Below the pieces are notes generated by a model that saw only the letters and a program-made list of their open reading frames with translations, ran no database searches and was not told the origin of the DNA. DNA of 64,000 nucleotides from Lewinellaceae bacterium (lineage in GTDB: Bacteria > Bacteroidota > Bacteroidia > Chitinophagales > Saprospiraceae): NCBI GenBank assembly GCA_024644235.1, contig JAHELJ010000005.1, positions 46,134 through 110,133 on the forward strand. The letters run 5' to 3'. Position numbers and translations under genes: made by a program. This document shows, one piece after another, positions 8,543 to 17,021 of the stretch. Within the stretch, counting starts at the first letter, position 1, and each line of letters starts with the position of its first letter.

Positions 8543-9324
8543 CAATGCCACAGGCTGTTGCTGTAGTCGGTGCAATCCTTCTTACCCTATTGCTTTATTT
8601 TGGATTTGATACCCGCTCACCAAAGCAGCAAAAAGAGATTGAACGAAGGGAGTTAGCTGGTAGCCAGATAGATATCAAACCCTTCGTGATTACTGCAAAG
8701 GGAAGCCTTGCAGATGTAGATTTGAGAGAAATAGAACAGCTAGAAGCAGAACTAGCACGTTCTGATTCAGATTCTGTGCGTTCCGAGACACTTAAAAAGA
8801 TTAGTGGAGCTTGGTACAAGCATCAGCATTATTTAGTGGCTGGCCATTTTGCGGAGCAAGTTGCAGAGATTGATTCCACTGAACTTGCCTGGAGTATCGC
8901 CGGGACAACTTATTTTCCCGGAATTAGCAATGCTGACCAAGTGATCAGTAATGCCTGCTTCGAGAAAGCCGTAGAATGCTTGGAATATGCCATTAGTCTG
9001 AATCCAGACGAAATCAGTCACCGGGTTAATTTGGCAATGGTTTATGTAAGAAAGCCGACACAAGACAATCCGATGCAGGGAATTCAGATGTTGATTGGCC
9101 TCAACGAGAACTTTCCCGACAATCTACTTGTTCTATCCACTTTAGGGCAGTTGGCTTTAGAAACTGGACAGTGGGAGCGAGCAAAGGAACGTTTGGAACG
9201 GGCTTTGCAGCTTGATCAGAACAATTCCAAAGTTATCTGTATGCTGGCAGATGCTTATCGGCAGATCGGCGATGTAAGAGCCAGTGAGATGCAAACAAAA
9301 TGTGAATTATTAACCGTCAAATAG
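8539..9324 (+). CDS. Membrane-anchored tetratricopeptide repeat protein
   Basis: 261-residue protein with one N-terminal hydrophobic helix (VAVVGAILLTLLLYFGF) and TPR motifs in the C-terminal half: CFEKAVECLEYAISLNPDEISHRVNLAMVYV and WERAKERLERALQLDQNNSKVICMLADAYRQ. It is probably an inner-membrane scaffold facing the periplasm or cytoplasm; no partner can be named. It overlaps the HU gene by 4 nt (ATGA) and is followed after 6 nt by the mini ribosomal protein gene, so the three are very likely cotranscribed. Confidence 0.82.
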   Translation: MTMPQAVAVVGAILLTLLLYFGFDTRSPKQQKEIERRELAGSQIDIKPFVITAKGSLADVDLREIEQLEAELARSDSDSVRSETLKKISGAWYKHQHYLVAGHFAEQVAEIDSTELAWSIAGTTYFPGISNADQVISNACFEKAVECLEYAISLNPDEISHRVNLAMVYVRKPTQDNPMQGIQMLIGLNENFPDNLLVLSTLGQLALETGQWERAKERLERALQLDQNNSKVICMLADAYRQIGDVRASEMQTKCELLTVK

Positions 9325-9330
9325 TATTAT

Positions 9331-9426
9331 ATGCCTTGCGGTAAAAAGAGAAAAAGACATAAAATTGCAACCCATAAAAGGAAAAAGAGGTTGCGTAAAA
9401 ACAGACATAAGAAAAAGAATAGATAA
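9331..9426 (+). CDS. AURKAIP1/COX24-type mini ribosomal protein (31 aa)
   Basis: A 31-codon ORF, MPCGKKRKRHKIATHKRKKR then LRKNRHKKKNR, with about 60 percent Lys/Arg/His. It matches the short Bacteroidota family carrying the AURKAIP1/COX24 domain, related to mitochondrial small-subunit protein mS38, in which the conserved core is KRKRHKIxTHKRKKRLRKNRHKKK. By analogy it should bind 16S rRNA in the 30S subunit. It starts 6 nt after the TPR gene and precedes the RNase E/G leader, the neighbourhood I associate with this family. Easily missed because of its length. Confidence 0.8.
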   Translation: MPCGKKRKRHKIATHKRKKRLRKNRHKKKNR

Positions 9427-9432
9427 GTTTTG

Positions 9433-9602
9433 GTGGCTACGTAGAGATGTGACCGCTCATTGGATCACCTAAAAGATATGTTGAGTCACTTTAATCTACC
9501 CACGCACAATAAGGTAGATGAAAGTGTCTTCTTGCACGAGAGACCATACTATCTAAACATTGCATAAAAACTGAATCTCACCTCGTCTTCTGCCGTAGCC
9601 AC
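9433..9602 (+). ncRNA. Candidate structured 5' leader of RNase E/G
   Basis: A 170-nt domain closed by a perfect 9-bp long-range stem GTGGCTACG (9433-9441) / CGTAGCCAC (9594-9602). Inside are a hairpin GTGACC (9449-9454) / GGATCAC (9462-9468) with one bulge, a strong hairpin CACTTTAATCTACC (9487-9500) / GGTAGATGAAAGTG (9513-9526) with one mismatch in 14 positions, and a weaker pair ACGAG (9536-9540) / CTCGT (9582-9586). No ORF explains it. It ends 22 nt before the RNase E/G start. In enterobacteria RNase E controls its own mRNA through a structured leader, so autoregulation is a natural guess; an independent RNA is the alternative. Confidence 0.45.
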
Positions 9603-9624
9603 TGCTTAAATTTTAAGAAGACTA

Positions 9625-11175
9625 GTGGAAAAAGAATTAATTATTAACTCAACTCCAACGGAGGTGGAGATTGCGTTATCTGAAGATTCCCGCTTGGTGG
9701 AACTTCACCGACAGAAAACCAATTCAAAGTTTACGGTCGGCGATATTTTCTTGGGCAGAATCAAAAAGCTAATGCCCGGCCTCAATGCCGCATTTGTTGA
9801 TATTGGTCATAGTAAGGACGCATTCCTTCACTATACCGACCTTGGGCCCAAATTACCCTCACTGCTTAAATTCACTAATCGAGCGATACATGGCGATAGC
9901 AAGTCCCATCGCTTGGACGAATTTGATCTCAATGATGAGATAATCAAAACCGGGAAAATTGATAAAGTTCTTAACAAAAGGCATCCTATTCTGGTGCAGA
10001 TCTTGAAAGAACCAATATCTACCAAAGGCCCCCGCTTAAGTTGTGAGATCACTTTACCTGGCCGGTTTCTCGTCCTAACTCCCTTTTCAAATGCAGTTGC
10101 GGTTTCGAAAAAAATCAAAACAGCAGAAGAGCGTAAACGCCTGCAGGTCCTAATCGAAAGTATCAAACCCAAAAACTTTGGCGTAATTGTCCGCACCGCA
10201 TCTGAAGGCAAGAAAGTCGCCAATCTGCATGAAGAGCTACGTGACCTCGAAGAGAAGTGGAAGCGTATTCACAGTCAATTGAATAAAGCACGTGCACCCC
10301 TCAAGTTGCTGAGCGAATTGGACAAGACATCCAGTATGCTGCGGGATGTTCTTACTTCGGATTTCAACAATATTGTGGTTAACGACAAAGATCTCTATGA
10401 TTCTATCCGGAGCTATTTGGTAAGCAATGTTCCGGAAAAAGAAAAGATTGTGCATTTGCACCGCTCTCGAAAGCCACTTTTTGATTCACACGGGATCACG
10501 CGACAGATAAAAGCCTCTTTTGGTAAAACCTATACCTTGCCCAGCGGTGCCTATATCGTCATCGAGCACACCGAAGCCATGCATGTGATCGATGTAAATA
10601 GTGGGCCGAAAATGGCTCGAAAAAATCAAGAAGAGGCTGTCCTTAACGTGAATCTTGAATCTGCCAAAGAAATTGCCAGACAACTGAGATTGAGAGATAT
10701 CGGTGGATTGATTATCATCGACTTCATCGATATGCGCAACAATGAACATAAGAAACGCCTTGTGAAGAAGATGCGTGAGTTCATGCGAAATGACCGGGCG
10801 CAGCATACTGTCCTTCCACTGAGCCGGTTCGGTCTGATGCAGATAACTCGCCAACGGGTGCGACCGGAGGTGAAAATCGATACTTCTGAAGTGTGCCCAA
10901 CCTGCATGGGTTCGGGGCAGAGCAATGCTTCTATTCTCACGATTGATGACATAGAAAGAGATCTCAACTATATCATTCGCAACCGCCCGAAATCAAAATT
11001 GCGCCTTGAGGTCCATCCCTTTATCTATGCTTATTTGAAAAAGGGAATCCCAAACATTCAGATGCGTTGGTTTATGAGCCACAACCGATGGATCAAGGTA
11101 CAGGAAAACTCAGACTTCCACCTCAATGAATATCGATTTTACGATGGACGCGATGACGAAATCAGACTGAATTGA
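9625..11175 (+). CDS. Ribonuclease E/G family protein
   Basis: Single-strand-specific endoribonuclease of the RNase E/G family, used in mRNA decay and rRNA processing. 516 residues, the RNase G-like size with no long C-terminal degradosome scaffold. N-terminal S1 domain (VGDIFLGRIKKLMPGLNAAFVDIGHSKDAFLH), catalytic DNase-I-like domain with the two metal-binding Asp in HVIDVNSG and IIIDFIDM, and the Zn-link CPTCMGSG near residue 430. The start is GTG (9625); no better ATG precedes the S1 domain. The 5' leader is strongly structured. Its stop overlaps the next start (TTGA). Confidence 0.95.
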   Translation: MEKELIINSTPTEVEIALSEDSRLVELHRQKTNSKFTVGDIFLGRIKKLMPGLNAAFVDIGHSKDAFLHYTDLGPKLPSLLKFTNRAIHGDSKSHRLDEFDLNDEIIKTGKIDKVLNKRHPILVQILKEPISTKGPRLSCEITLPGRFLVLTPFSNAVAVSKKIKTAEERKRLQVLIESIKPKNFGVIVRTASEGKKVANLHEELRDLEEKWKRIHSQLNKARAPLKLLSELDKTSSMLRDVLTSDFNNIVVNDKDLYDSIRSYLVSNVPEKEKIVHLHRSRKPLFDSHGITRQIKASFGKTYTLPSGAYIVIEHTEAMHVIDVNSGPKMARKNQEEAVLNVNLESAKEIARQLRLRDIGGLIIIDFIDMRNNEHKKRLVKKMREFMRNDRAQHTVLPLSRFGLMQITRQRVRPEVKIDTSEVCPTCMGSGQSNASILTIDDIERDLNYIIRNRPKSKLRLEVHPFIYAYLKKGIPNIQMRWFMSHNRWIKVQENSDFHLNEYRFYDGRDDEIRLN

Positions 11176-12215
11176 CATTAAAAAGGGTTCTGGTAGCTCC
11201 GCTGAACTGGGGCCTGGGACACGCCACTCGCTGTATACCGATAATCAGGTCTTTACTCAAGCAAAAACACGATGTTGTTCTGGCATCGGATGGTAGAGCA
11301 CGCACTCTTTTGAGAGCTGAATTTCCATCTCTTGTTTGTGAACCTCTACCCTCATACAATGTATTGTACCCGCTGAAGCAGCCCTTCCTTCATTGGCTCA
11401 AGGAAGGGCCTCGAATCCTTGATATAGTGAAAGATGAACACACTTATACTCAGGAATTGGTCTTAAGACACAACTTTACTCACATATTTTCCGATAATCG
11501 ATATGGAGTCTATCACCCTAAATGTAAGAGCATATTTATAACCCATCAGCTTTCTCTACCGCTTCCTGTTATTCTTGCGTGGATTGCCAACAAAGTAGTG
11601 AGGAAGCTGATCAATAAATTCGACGAATGCTGGATTCCTGATATTTATGGAGAGGAATCCCTTTCTGGTGAAATGAGTCAGGGATTCCTAAAAATACCTC
11701 TGGTATATATTGGCCCACTTAGCCGATTTGAAAAACCTGCGACTCCAAAGGGTGAAGGTATCTTGGCGATCGTGTCAGGACCGGAACCCAATCGTTCCCT
11801 GATTGAAGAAAAAATTCTAGATCAACTTGCAAAGTCTTGTCAACATTATGAAGTGATTAGAGGACGGCCCGAAAAATTAGGGGTAACGATTACCACTGGT
11901 ATTCAAACTCAAGAAGCAGCAACTTCGCAAGTACTTCAACAAAAACTGGCTTCAGCGGCATTTGTTGTAAGTCGCAGTGGATATTCATCGATCATGGACC
12001 TGTACCGGGTGCAAAGCAAAGCTCTGCTGATTCCTACCCCCAACCAACCAGAACAGCAAGCTCTCGCTGAAAGACACCGCAAAAATCAAAATTTCGTGTT
12101 CCAGACTGAAGACACACTCGACATATCGTCAGCCATTGAACACCTCAAAAAACAGCAACCTACCTGGCCTAATATTAATTTTGCTAACCCTGACGAATTA
12201 GTCCGGATGATCTGA
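11172..12215 (+). CDS. Glycosyltransferase of the MurG/GT1-like (GT-B) type
   Basis: 347-residue GT-B fold enzyme. The opening KRVLVAPLNWGLGHATRCIPIIRSL carries the glycine-rich GLGHATR donor/acceptor loop found in MurG-like transferases, and the C-terminal half has SRSGYSSIMDLYRV followed by IPTPNQPEQQALAERH, the usual nucleotide-sugar binding region. Conserved in many Bacteroidota genomes without a known substrate. The start is TTG at 11172, overlapping the RNase E/G stop by 4 nt, so expression should be coupled. Its 3' end overlaps the convergent pth gene by 18 nt. Confidence 0.8.
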   Translation: MTLKRVLVAPLNWGLGHATRCIPIIRSLLKQKHDVVLASDGRARTLLRAEFPSLVCEPLPSYNVLYPLKQPFLHWLKEGPRILDIVKDEHTYTQELVLRHNFTHIFSDNRYGVYHPKCKSIFITHQLSLPLPVILAWIANKVVRKLINKFDECWIPDIYGEESLSGEMSQGFLKIPLVYIGPLSRFEKPATPKGEGILAIVSGPEPNRSLIEEKILDQLAKSCQHYEVIRGRPEKLGVTITTGIQTQEAATSQVLQQKLASAAFVVSRSGYSSIMDLYRVQSKALLIPTPNQPEQQALAERHRKNQNFVFQTEDTLDISSAIEHLKKQQPTWPNINFANPDELVRMI

Positions 12216-12791
12216 TTTGATTACGTCGGCTTTCTTGTTGAATTCGGTCATAGTGTGTTGTACTCCGATGGACACAAACGACTTAATCACTTCCTTACTT
12301 CTGGTTATGATCGAAGGCAAATGTTCTTTTTCCTCGACACTCCATTTCCCCAATACGTAATCCACCTGACCTCCTTTGCCAAATTGATCACCGATTCCGA
12401 CTCGAAGTCGACTGTATTGATTGGTTTGCATAAAGTCTTGGATACTTTTCAGTCCGTTGTGTCCACCAGGGCCTCCCTTCTTGTGCAATCTGACAGTACC
12501 GAACGGGAACTGAAGATCATCTACAACAATAAGTAAGTTGTTAGGATCGAGCTTAAGCTTTTGCAGCCAATACCTCACCGACTTTCCGCTTCGATTCATG
12601 AATGTAGATGGTTTCAGCAGGTATACTTCACGTGAACGATATCGAAAGCGAGTCAGGTCTCCCAGCATTTCATTTTTGAATTGACAACCAAACTCCTCAG
12701 CTAAACTATCTACGACATCAAAGCCAATGTTATGGCGAGTTTGGTCATAATCCGCACCCATATTCCCGAGCCCAACGATTAAGTACTTCAT
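12198..12791 (-). CDS. pth: Peptidyl-tRNA hydrolase
   Basis: Releases tRNA from prematurely dropped peptidyl-tRNA. 197 residues. Begins MKYLIVGLGNMGADYDQTRHNIGF with the catalytic His in RHN, then LLKPSTFMNRSGKSV with the conserved Asn, IVVDDLQFPFGTVRLHKKGGPGGHNGLKSI and RLRVGIG, all diagnostic. The frame is open 20 codons upstream to 12851, but the start at 12791 is the family start. Confidence 0.96.
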   Translation of the reverse strand: MKYLIVGLGNMGADYDQTRHNIGFDVVDSLAEEFGCQFKNEMLGDLTRFRYRSREVYLLKPSTFMNRSGKSVRYWLQKLKLDPNNLLIVVDDLQFPFGTVRLHKKGGPGGHNGLKSIQDFMQTNQYSRLRVGIGDQFGKGGQVDYVLGKWSVEEKEHLPSIITRSKEVIKSFVSIGVQHTMTEFNKKADVIKSDHPD

Positions 12792-12915
12792 CTCGTTTGC
12801 GATTTTTGATCGCTTACCAAATAACCATTGAAAAATTGATAACTGCACCATGCTTTAAAATGGTTCATTTTCAAAACGGAGAAAAACACTCTATGGCTTT
12901 ACTTATTTTTAGTTG

Positions 12916-13944
12916 ATGATCACTTCCCGTCGAGCCGACACACTAAATTTTCTTAGGAAGCTTACCTGGCGAAAAAGCTATAATGCCGCTAAGATACTTG
13001 CTTCTTATCATTTTAGTCGACTTCATAGGAGGCCTGTTCATTGGGGTAATCCACTCAGCATATCTATCGAACCCACCACGGCCTGCAACCTGCGTTGCCC
13101 CGAATGTCCAAGTGGACTCCGAAGTTTCAACAGAGATACTGGAAATGCGAAGATGGATTTCTTCAAATCATGCTTAGACCAACTGTCCCGTGATTTGATT
13201 TATCTGATCCTGTATTTTCAAGGTGAACCATATATACATCCCAGATTTCTGGAAATGGTGAAATATGCCTCATCCAGAGACCTTTATACGATCACTTCTA
13301 CCAACGGACATTTCTTGGATTCTGAAAGGGCCAGGCAAACTGTTGAAAGTGGATTGGATCGTTTAATTATATCGGTTGACGGAAGCACCCAGGATACTTA
13401 TGAACAATATCGTCGGGGTGGCGATCTGGACAAAGTGCTGGATGGTGCCAGAAACCTGGTTCATTGGAAGAAGCAACTTAGATCTTCAAAGCCATATCTA
13501 ATCTTTCAGTTCCTGGTGGTTCGACCTAATGAACATCAGATCGGAGAAATCAAAAGTCTAGCGAAAGAGATCGGTGTTGATGAAGTTAAACTCAAATCGG
13601 CGCAGGTTTACGAATATGTCAATGGCAATCCATTGATTCCCACCATCGAGAAATACTCCAGATATGCAAAACAAGCAGATGGGTCCTACAAATTGAAACA
13701 TAGGGTAATCAATCAATGCTGGAAAATGTGGCACTCCTGTGTTGTGACATGGGATGGTCATGTCGTTCCGTGCTGCTTTGACAAGGACGCTGATCATCAA
13801 TTGGGCACGCTATCCAAATCCAACTTCAAAGAGATCTGGGAGAGTGAAAACTATCGGAGTTTTCGTTCGAGAATTCTGACGGGACGAGATAACATAGATA
13901 TTTGTCAGAACTGCACCGAAGGATGTAAAGTATGGGTACAGTAA
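12916..13944 (+). CDS. Radical SAM/SPASM domain protein
   Basis: 342-residue radical SAM enzyme. The [4Fe-4S] motif CNLRCPEC (Cys57, 61, 64; CxxxCxxC) lies early, followed by the radical SAM barrel (LILYFQGEPYIHP, ITSTNGHFLD, LIISVDGSTQDTYEQYRRGGDL). The C-terminal SPASM region supplies further cysteines: CWKMWHSCVVTWDGHVVPCC and CQNCTEGC. SPASM enzymes modify peptides, proteins or small molecules; the substrate is unknown and no short precursor peptide gene is visible next to it. Start chosen at ATG 12916 (a TTG precedes it at 12913). A TPR protein gene follows after 26 nt and is the likely partner. Confidence 0.88.
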   Translation: MITSRRADTLNFLRKLTWRKSYNAAKILASYHFSRLHRRPVHWGNPLSISIEPTTACNLRCPECPSGLRSFNRDTGNAKMDFFKSCLDQLSRDLIYLILYFQGEPYIHPRFLEMVKYASSRDLYTITSTNGHFLDSERARQTVESGLDRLIISVDGSTQDTYEQYRRGGDLDKVLDGARNLVHWKKQLRSSKPYLIFQFLVVRPNEHQIGEIKSLAKEIGVDEVKLKSAQVYEYVNGNPLIPTIEKYSRYAKQADGSYKLKHRVINQCWKMWHSCVVTWDGHVVPCCFDKDADHQLGTLSKSNFKEIWESENYRSFRSRILTGRDNIDICQNCTEGCKVWVQ

Positions 13945-13970
13945 GTTAATTCTTTGATTTGTAGTGAAAT

Positions 13971-15026
13971 ATGTCGATCTTAGTAGTTCGCACTGGATCT
14001 ATCAGCATGTATTTTAAGAGTATTTTTCAGGGGAATCTCCATTTTGGTAATGCAAAAACGTATGACAAAGTGGTGAAGATGTACGAACATCGCCTGGAAA
14101 ATTATTACAAAATGGATGTGGCATTCGACCTTGCGGAGATCTTCAATACAGAGACCTTTTCTCTGCAGATTCCTCGATTCGTAGGAAATTTGTCAGATAA
14201 GACATGGAAGAATACCGTCGACCTGTTGAACTATGTTTCTCAATTTGCTATAGCCGGTAATGTCGGAGCGTGGATGACCGAAGAGGGCAAGATCTTGCGA
14301 TACTCATGGATAGAACCAGTTGGAGACAAGGCAGCTGTTCAAACATTTCTTAAGGGGCGTCAGCTTATCGAAAAAGAAGGAAAGGAAAAGGAAGCGGAGA
14401 AAGCCCTCACTAAGGCCATTGAGATCTACAACAAGCATGCCCAGGCCTATGAGCGAAGAGGCTATGTCAACTACCTGCTAAAGAAGTATCACGATGCCGA
14501 TCGCGACTTCACCAAATCCATCAATCTGGACAAAAGCAATGCACCCGCTTACCACGGCCGGGCCCGCATAAAGATGTTGAGAGAAGACTGGGAAGCTGCC
14601 ATTGATGACCTTGCAATGGCGATCAAAACCTCGTTAGCCCTGCAGGATATTCATTGGATAGCTCGAAGACTCAAGGCGGATTGTCATATGAAACTGCAGC
14701 AATGGCCAGAAGCGGAATTTGAACTGAAGTTCTTTACTCGCAGGAAATTCAAAAAAGACAGCCCTAATTACAGCTGGCAACGGATGGCTCAGTTTAATTA
14801 TGGAAAAGTGCTGCTCGAGCAGGAGAAGTTTCTGAATGCTCTCGAAGCGTTTGAGAAGGTGTTGGGCATGACAGAAGGAGCGGACAATATCTCGGAAGCT
14901 GAAAAATTGCTGTTTCGTGGTATTGCCAGAAAGCACGCTGGAAAACACGGCTACCTGTCGGATTGGAGTGAAGCCAGTAAGCTTGGTTCGACTCAAGCGG
15001 TTGAACTACTTGATGCCGCTAAATAA
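13971..15026 (+). CDS. TPR-containing protein downstream of the radical SAM gene
   Basis: 351-residue soluble protein with no signal peptide. The N-terminal 120 residues form a conserved-looking domain of unknown function (KSIFQGNLHFGNAKTYDKV, ENYYKMDVAFDLAEIF). It is followed by TPR units from about residue 125 (FLKGRQLIEKEGKEKEAEKALTKAIEIYNKHAQAYERRG; YHDADRDFTKSINLDKSNAPAYHGRA; FLNALEAFEKVLGM). A later ATG at 14007 (MYFKSIFQG) may be the true start, since the first 12 residues look unrelated. Probably cotranscribed with the radical SAM gene; function not recognised. Confidence 0.75.
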   Translation: MSILVVRTGSISMYFKSIFQGNLHFGNAKTYDKVVKMYEHRLENYYKMDVAFDLAEIFNTETFSLQIPRFVGNLSDKTWKNTVDLLNYVSQFAIAGNVGAWMTEEGKILRYSWIEPVGDKAAVQTFLKGRQLIEKEGKEKEAEKALTKAIEIYNKHAQAYERRGYVNYLLKKYHDADRDFTKSINLDKSNAPAYHGRARIKMLREDWEAAIDDLAMAIKTSLALQDIHWIARRLKADCHMKLQQWPEAEFELKFFTRRKFKKDSPNYSWQRMAQFNYGKVLLEQEKFLNALEAFEKVLGMTEGADNISEAEKLLFRGIARKHAGKHGYLSDWSEASKLGSTQAVELLDAAK

Positions 15027-15118
15027 ATCTTTCACATTTGCCCACTGATTTGAATTTCTTACAAAGATTATACTGCCGCCCGGTCGACTTCAGTTTATGA
15101 GGTGGTGATTATATTTTT

Positions 15119-17017
15119 ATGAAACTGATCAGGCGGGCATTTCCCATTTTTATTCTGTTTCTGTTGATTGGCTGCAAGGTATTGAGCCAACCCAATCTGT
15201 CTATGAACAAACGGGCTCAGAAACTATATGAAAAGGGACTTCAATCAATGCAGACGGGAGACTCAGACCAAGCGTTAGAGGCCTTTGAAAAAGCATTGGA
15301 ATACGATCAGAATTTCAGAGAGGCTCATATTCAAATTGGCTCGATAGCTTTCAACCAGAACGAATTTGAAACCAGTAAGTTTCACCTGGAACAAGCATTA
15401 GATCTTTCAAGTGGAAGAGTAGGGACCATTCCTTTAACCCTGGCCCGAATAGCATGGATGGAAGACCGGTATGGTGATGTGGCGCCCTGGATAGAAATGT
15501 TCTTAGAGCAATCTCGAATCAATCCAGCCTTAGAGAGCGAAGCCATAAAACTGGCCCGCGATGCTGAATATATGATAAGTGCACCTACACCAGTTGATGT
15601 TCAGATTACATCTTTGTCAGGTCAAATTAATACGGAGCTTCCTGAGTATTTGCCTTCTCTTTCAGCAGAGGAAAATTTTATGGTTTTCACTCGACGAGTC
15701 AATGGTCAGGAGGACTTCTACATTACCTACCGGCAAGACAGCACCTGGTCATTTGCATCACCCATGATTGAACTAAACACCAGGGAAAACGAAGGAGCCC
15801 ACTGTTTATCAGCAGATGGCAAACTCCTCGTCTTCACTGCTTGCAACCGTCGTGATGGTTATGGCAGTTGTGATTTGTACTTTTCCAATCTTAGAAATGG
15901 CAGCTGGACCACGCCTCGCAACATGGGTGCTGATATAAATAGCTCATCCTGGGATGCACAGCCATCCCTTTCCGCAAATGGAAGGGAATTGATCTTCTCC
16001 AGCCAAAGACCTGGAGGTAAAGGCGGCAGAGACCTTTGGCTTTCCCGTCGAACCGCATCTGGATGGGCTCCTCCTCTGAATCTAGCAGAAATCAATTCAG
16101 AGGGGAATGATGAATCTCCTTTTCTGCATGCCGACAACCAGTCTTTATATTTTATGTCCGATGGGCATCCGGGATATGGTGGAAGTGATTTATTCCTGAG
16201 TCGGAGAGAAGACCCAAACTGGACCAGGCCAGACAACCTCGGTGCTCCAATCAACACAAAACAAGACGAGGGTGCTCTTCACATTGCTCTGTCCGGAGAA
16301 ATTGGATACTTTGCCCGGGCTCAGATCGCTGACATAGATATTTATGAATTTGATCTCCCAACCGGCATTAGGCCCCTTCCTGCTACCTATGCTCTCATCG
16401 AAGCCATTGATGGAACCACAAAGCAAGCATTGAATGCCACCATCAAAGTCAACAATCTCACAACAGGATCTTTGTTTGAATATGCACAGGCTGATGATGA
16501 GGGTAAACTGCTCTTATGTATGACTTTAGGGGTTGACTATGGTGTTCAGGTGAATTACGAGGGATATACATTTTTCTCTGCCAACATTAACTTGGAAGAA
16601 AGAAAGCAGGTGGGTGATCCTCATAGAATCTTGGCAGAGTTGTGGCCTTTAAAGAGCACAGAGGACAAAGAGGAATTCGATCCAATTGTGCTCCGTAATG
16701 TGTTCTTCGAATCTGGTGAATCGGCTTTATTGGAGAAGTCATTTCCTGAGCTCAACAGACTCCATGAATTCCTTCAAGAGCAACCTCAGATCAGAATAGA
16801 AATCCGAGGCCACACAGACAATGTAGGATCAGATGAGGAAAACCTCAAATTGTCCGAGACCAGAGCATTGAGTGTTCGCCAGTTCTTAGTTAGTAAAGGA
16901 ATCTCTGAAGACCGGCTGCAGGTGAAGGGTTTTGGAGAACTCCAACCAGTTTCTACCAATGAAACACCAGAAGGAAGAGCATTAAACCGGCGCACTGAAT
17001 TCGTAATTCTGCAATAA
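15119..17017 (+). CDS. PorE-like lipoprotein: TPR, PD40 propeller, CRD, OmpA domain
   Basis: 632-residue outer-membrane lipoprotein: signal peptide with lipobox LLIGC (Cys19). Then TPRs (about 30-135; AQKLYEKGLQSMQTGDSDQALEAFEKAL in pieces), a PD40/TolB-type propeller (about 170-410; repeated QPSLSANGRELIFSSQRPGGKGG and DNQSLYFMSDGHPGYGGSDL units), a carboxypeptidase-regulatory-like domain (about 425-515) and a C-terminal OmpA peptidoglycan-binding domain (IEIRGHTDNVGSDEENLKLSETRA). This order is that of PorE (PG1058), a type IX secretion component of Porphyromonas gingivalis that links the outer membrane to peptidoglycan. Other OmpA-PD40 paralogues exist in Bacteroidota, so PorE itself is an inference. 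Confidence 0.8.
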   Translation: MKLIRRAFPIFILFLLIGCKVLSQPNLSMNKRAQKLYEKGLQSMQTGDSDQALEAFEKALEYDQNFREAHIQIGSIAFNQNEFETSKFHLEQALDLSSGRVGTIPLTLARIAWMEDRYGDVAPWIEMFLEQSRINPALESEAIKLARDAEYMISAPTPVDVQITSLSGQINTELPEYLPSLSAEENFMVFTRRVNGQEDFYITYRQDSTWSFASPMIELNTRENEGAHCLSADGKLLVFTACNRRDGYGSCDLYFSNLRNGSWTTPRNMGADINSSSWDAQPSLSANGRELIFSSQRPGGKGGRDLWLSRRTASGWAPPLNLAEINSEGNDESPFLHADNQSLYFMSDGHPGYGGSDLFLSRREDPNWTRPDNLGAPINTKQDEGALHIALSGEIGYFARAQIADIDIYEFDLPTGIRPLPATYALIEAIDGTTKQALNATIKVNNLTTGSLFEYAQADDEGKLLLCMTLGVDYGVQVNYEGYTFFSANINLEERKQVGDPHRILAELWPLKSTEDKEEFDPIVLRNVFFESGESALLEKSFPELNRLHEFLQEQPQIRIEIRGHTDNVGSDEENLKLSETRALSVRQFLVSKGISEDRLQVKGFGELQPVSTNETPEGRALNRRTEFVILQ

Positions 17018-17021
17018 TTAC

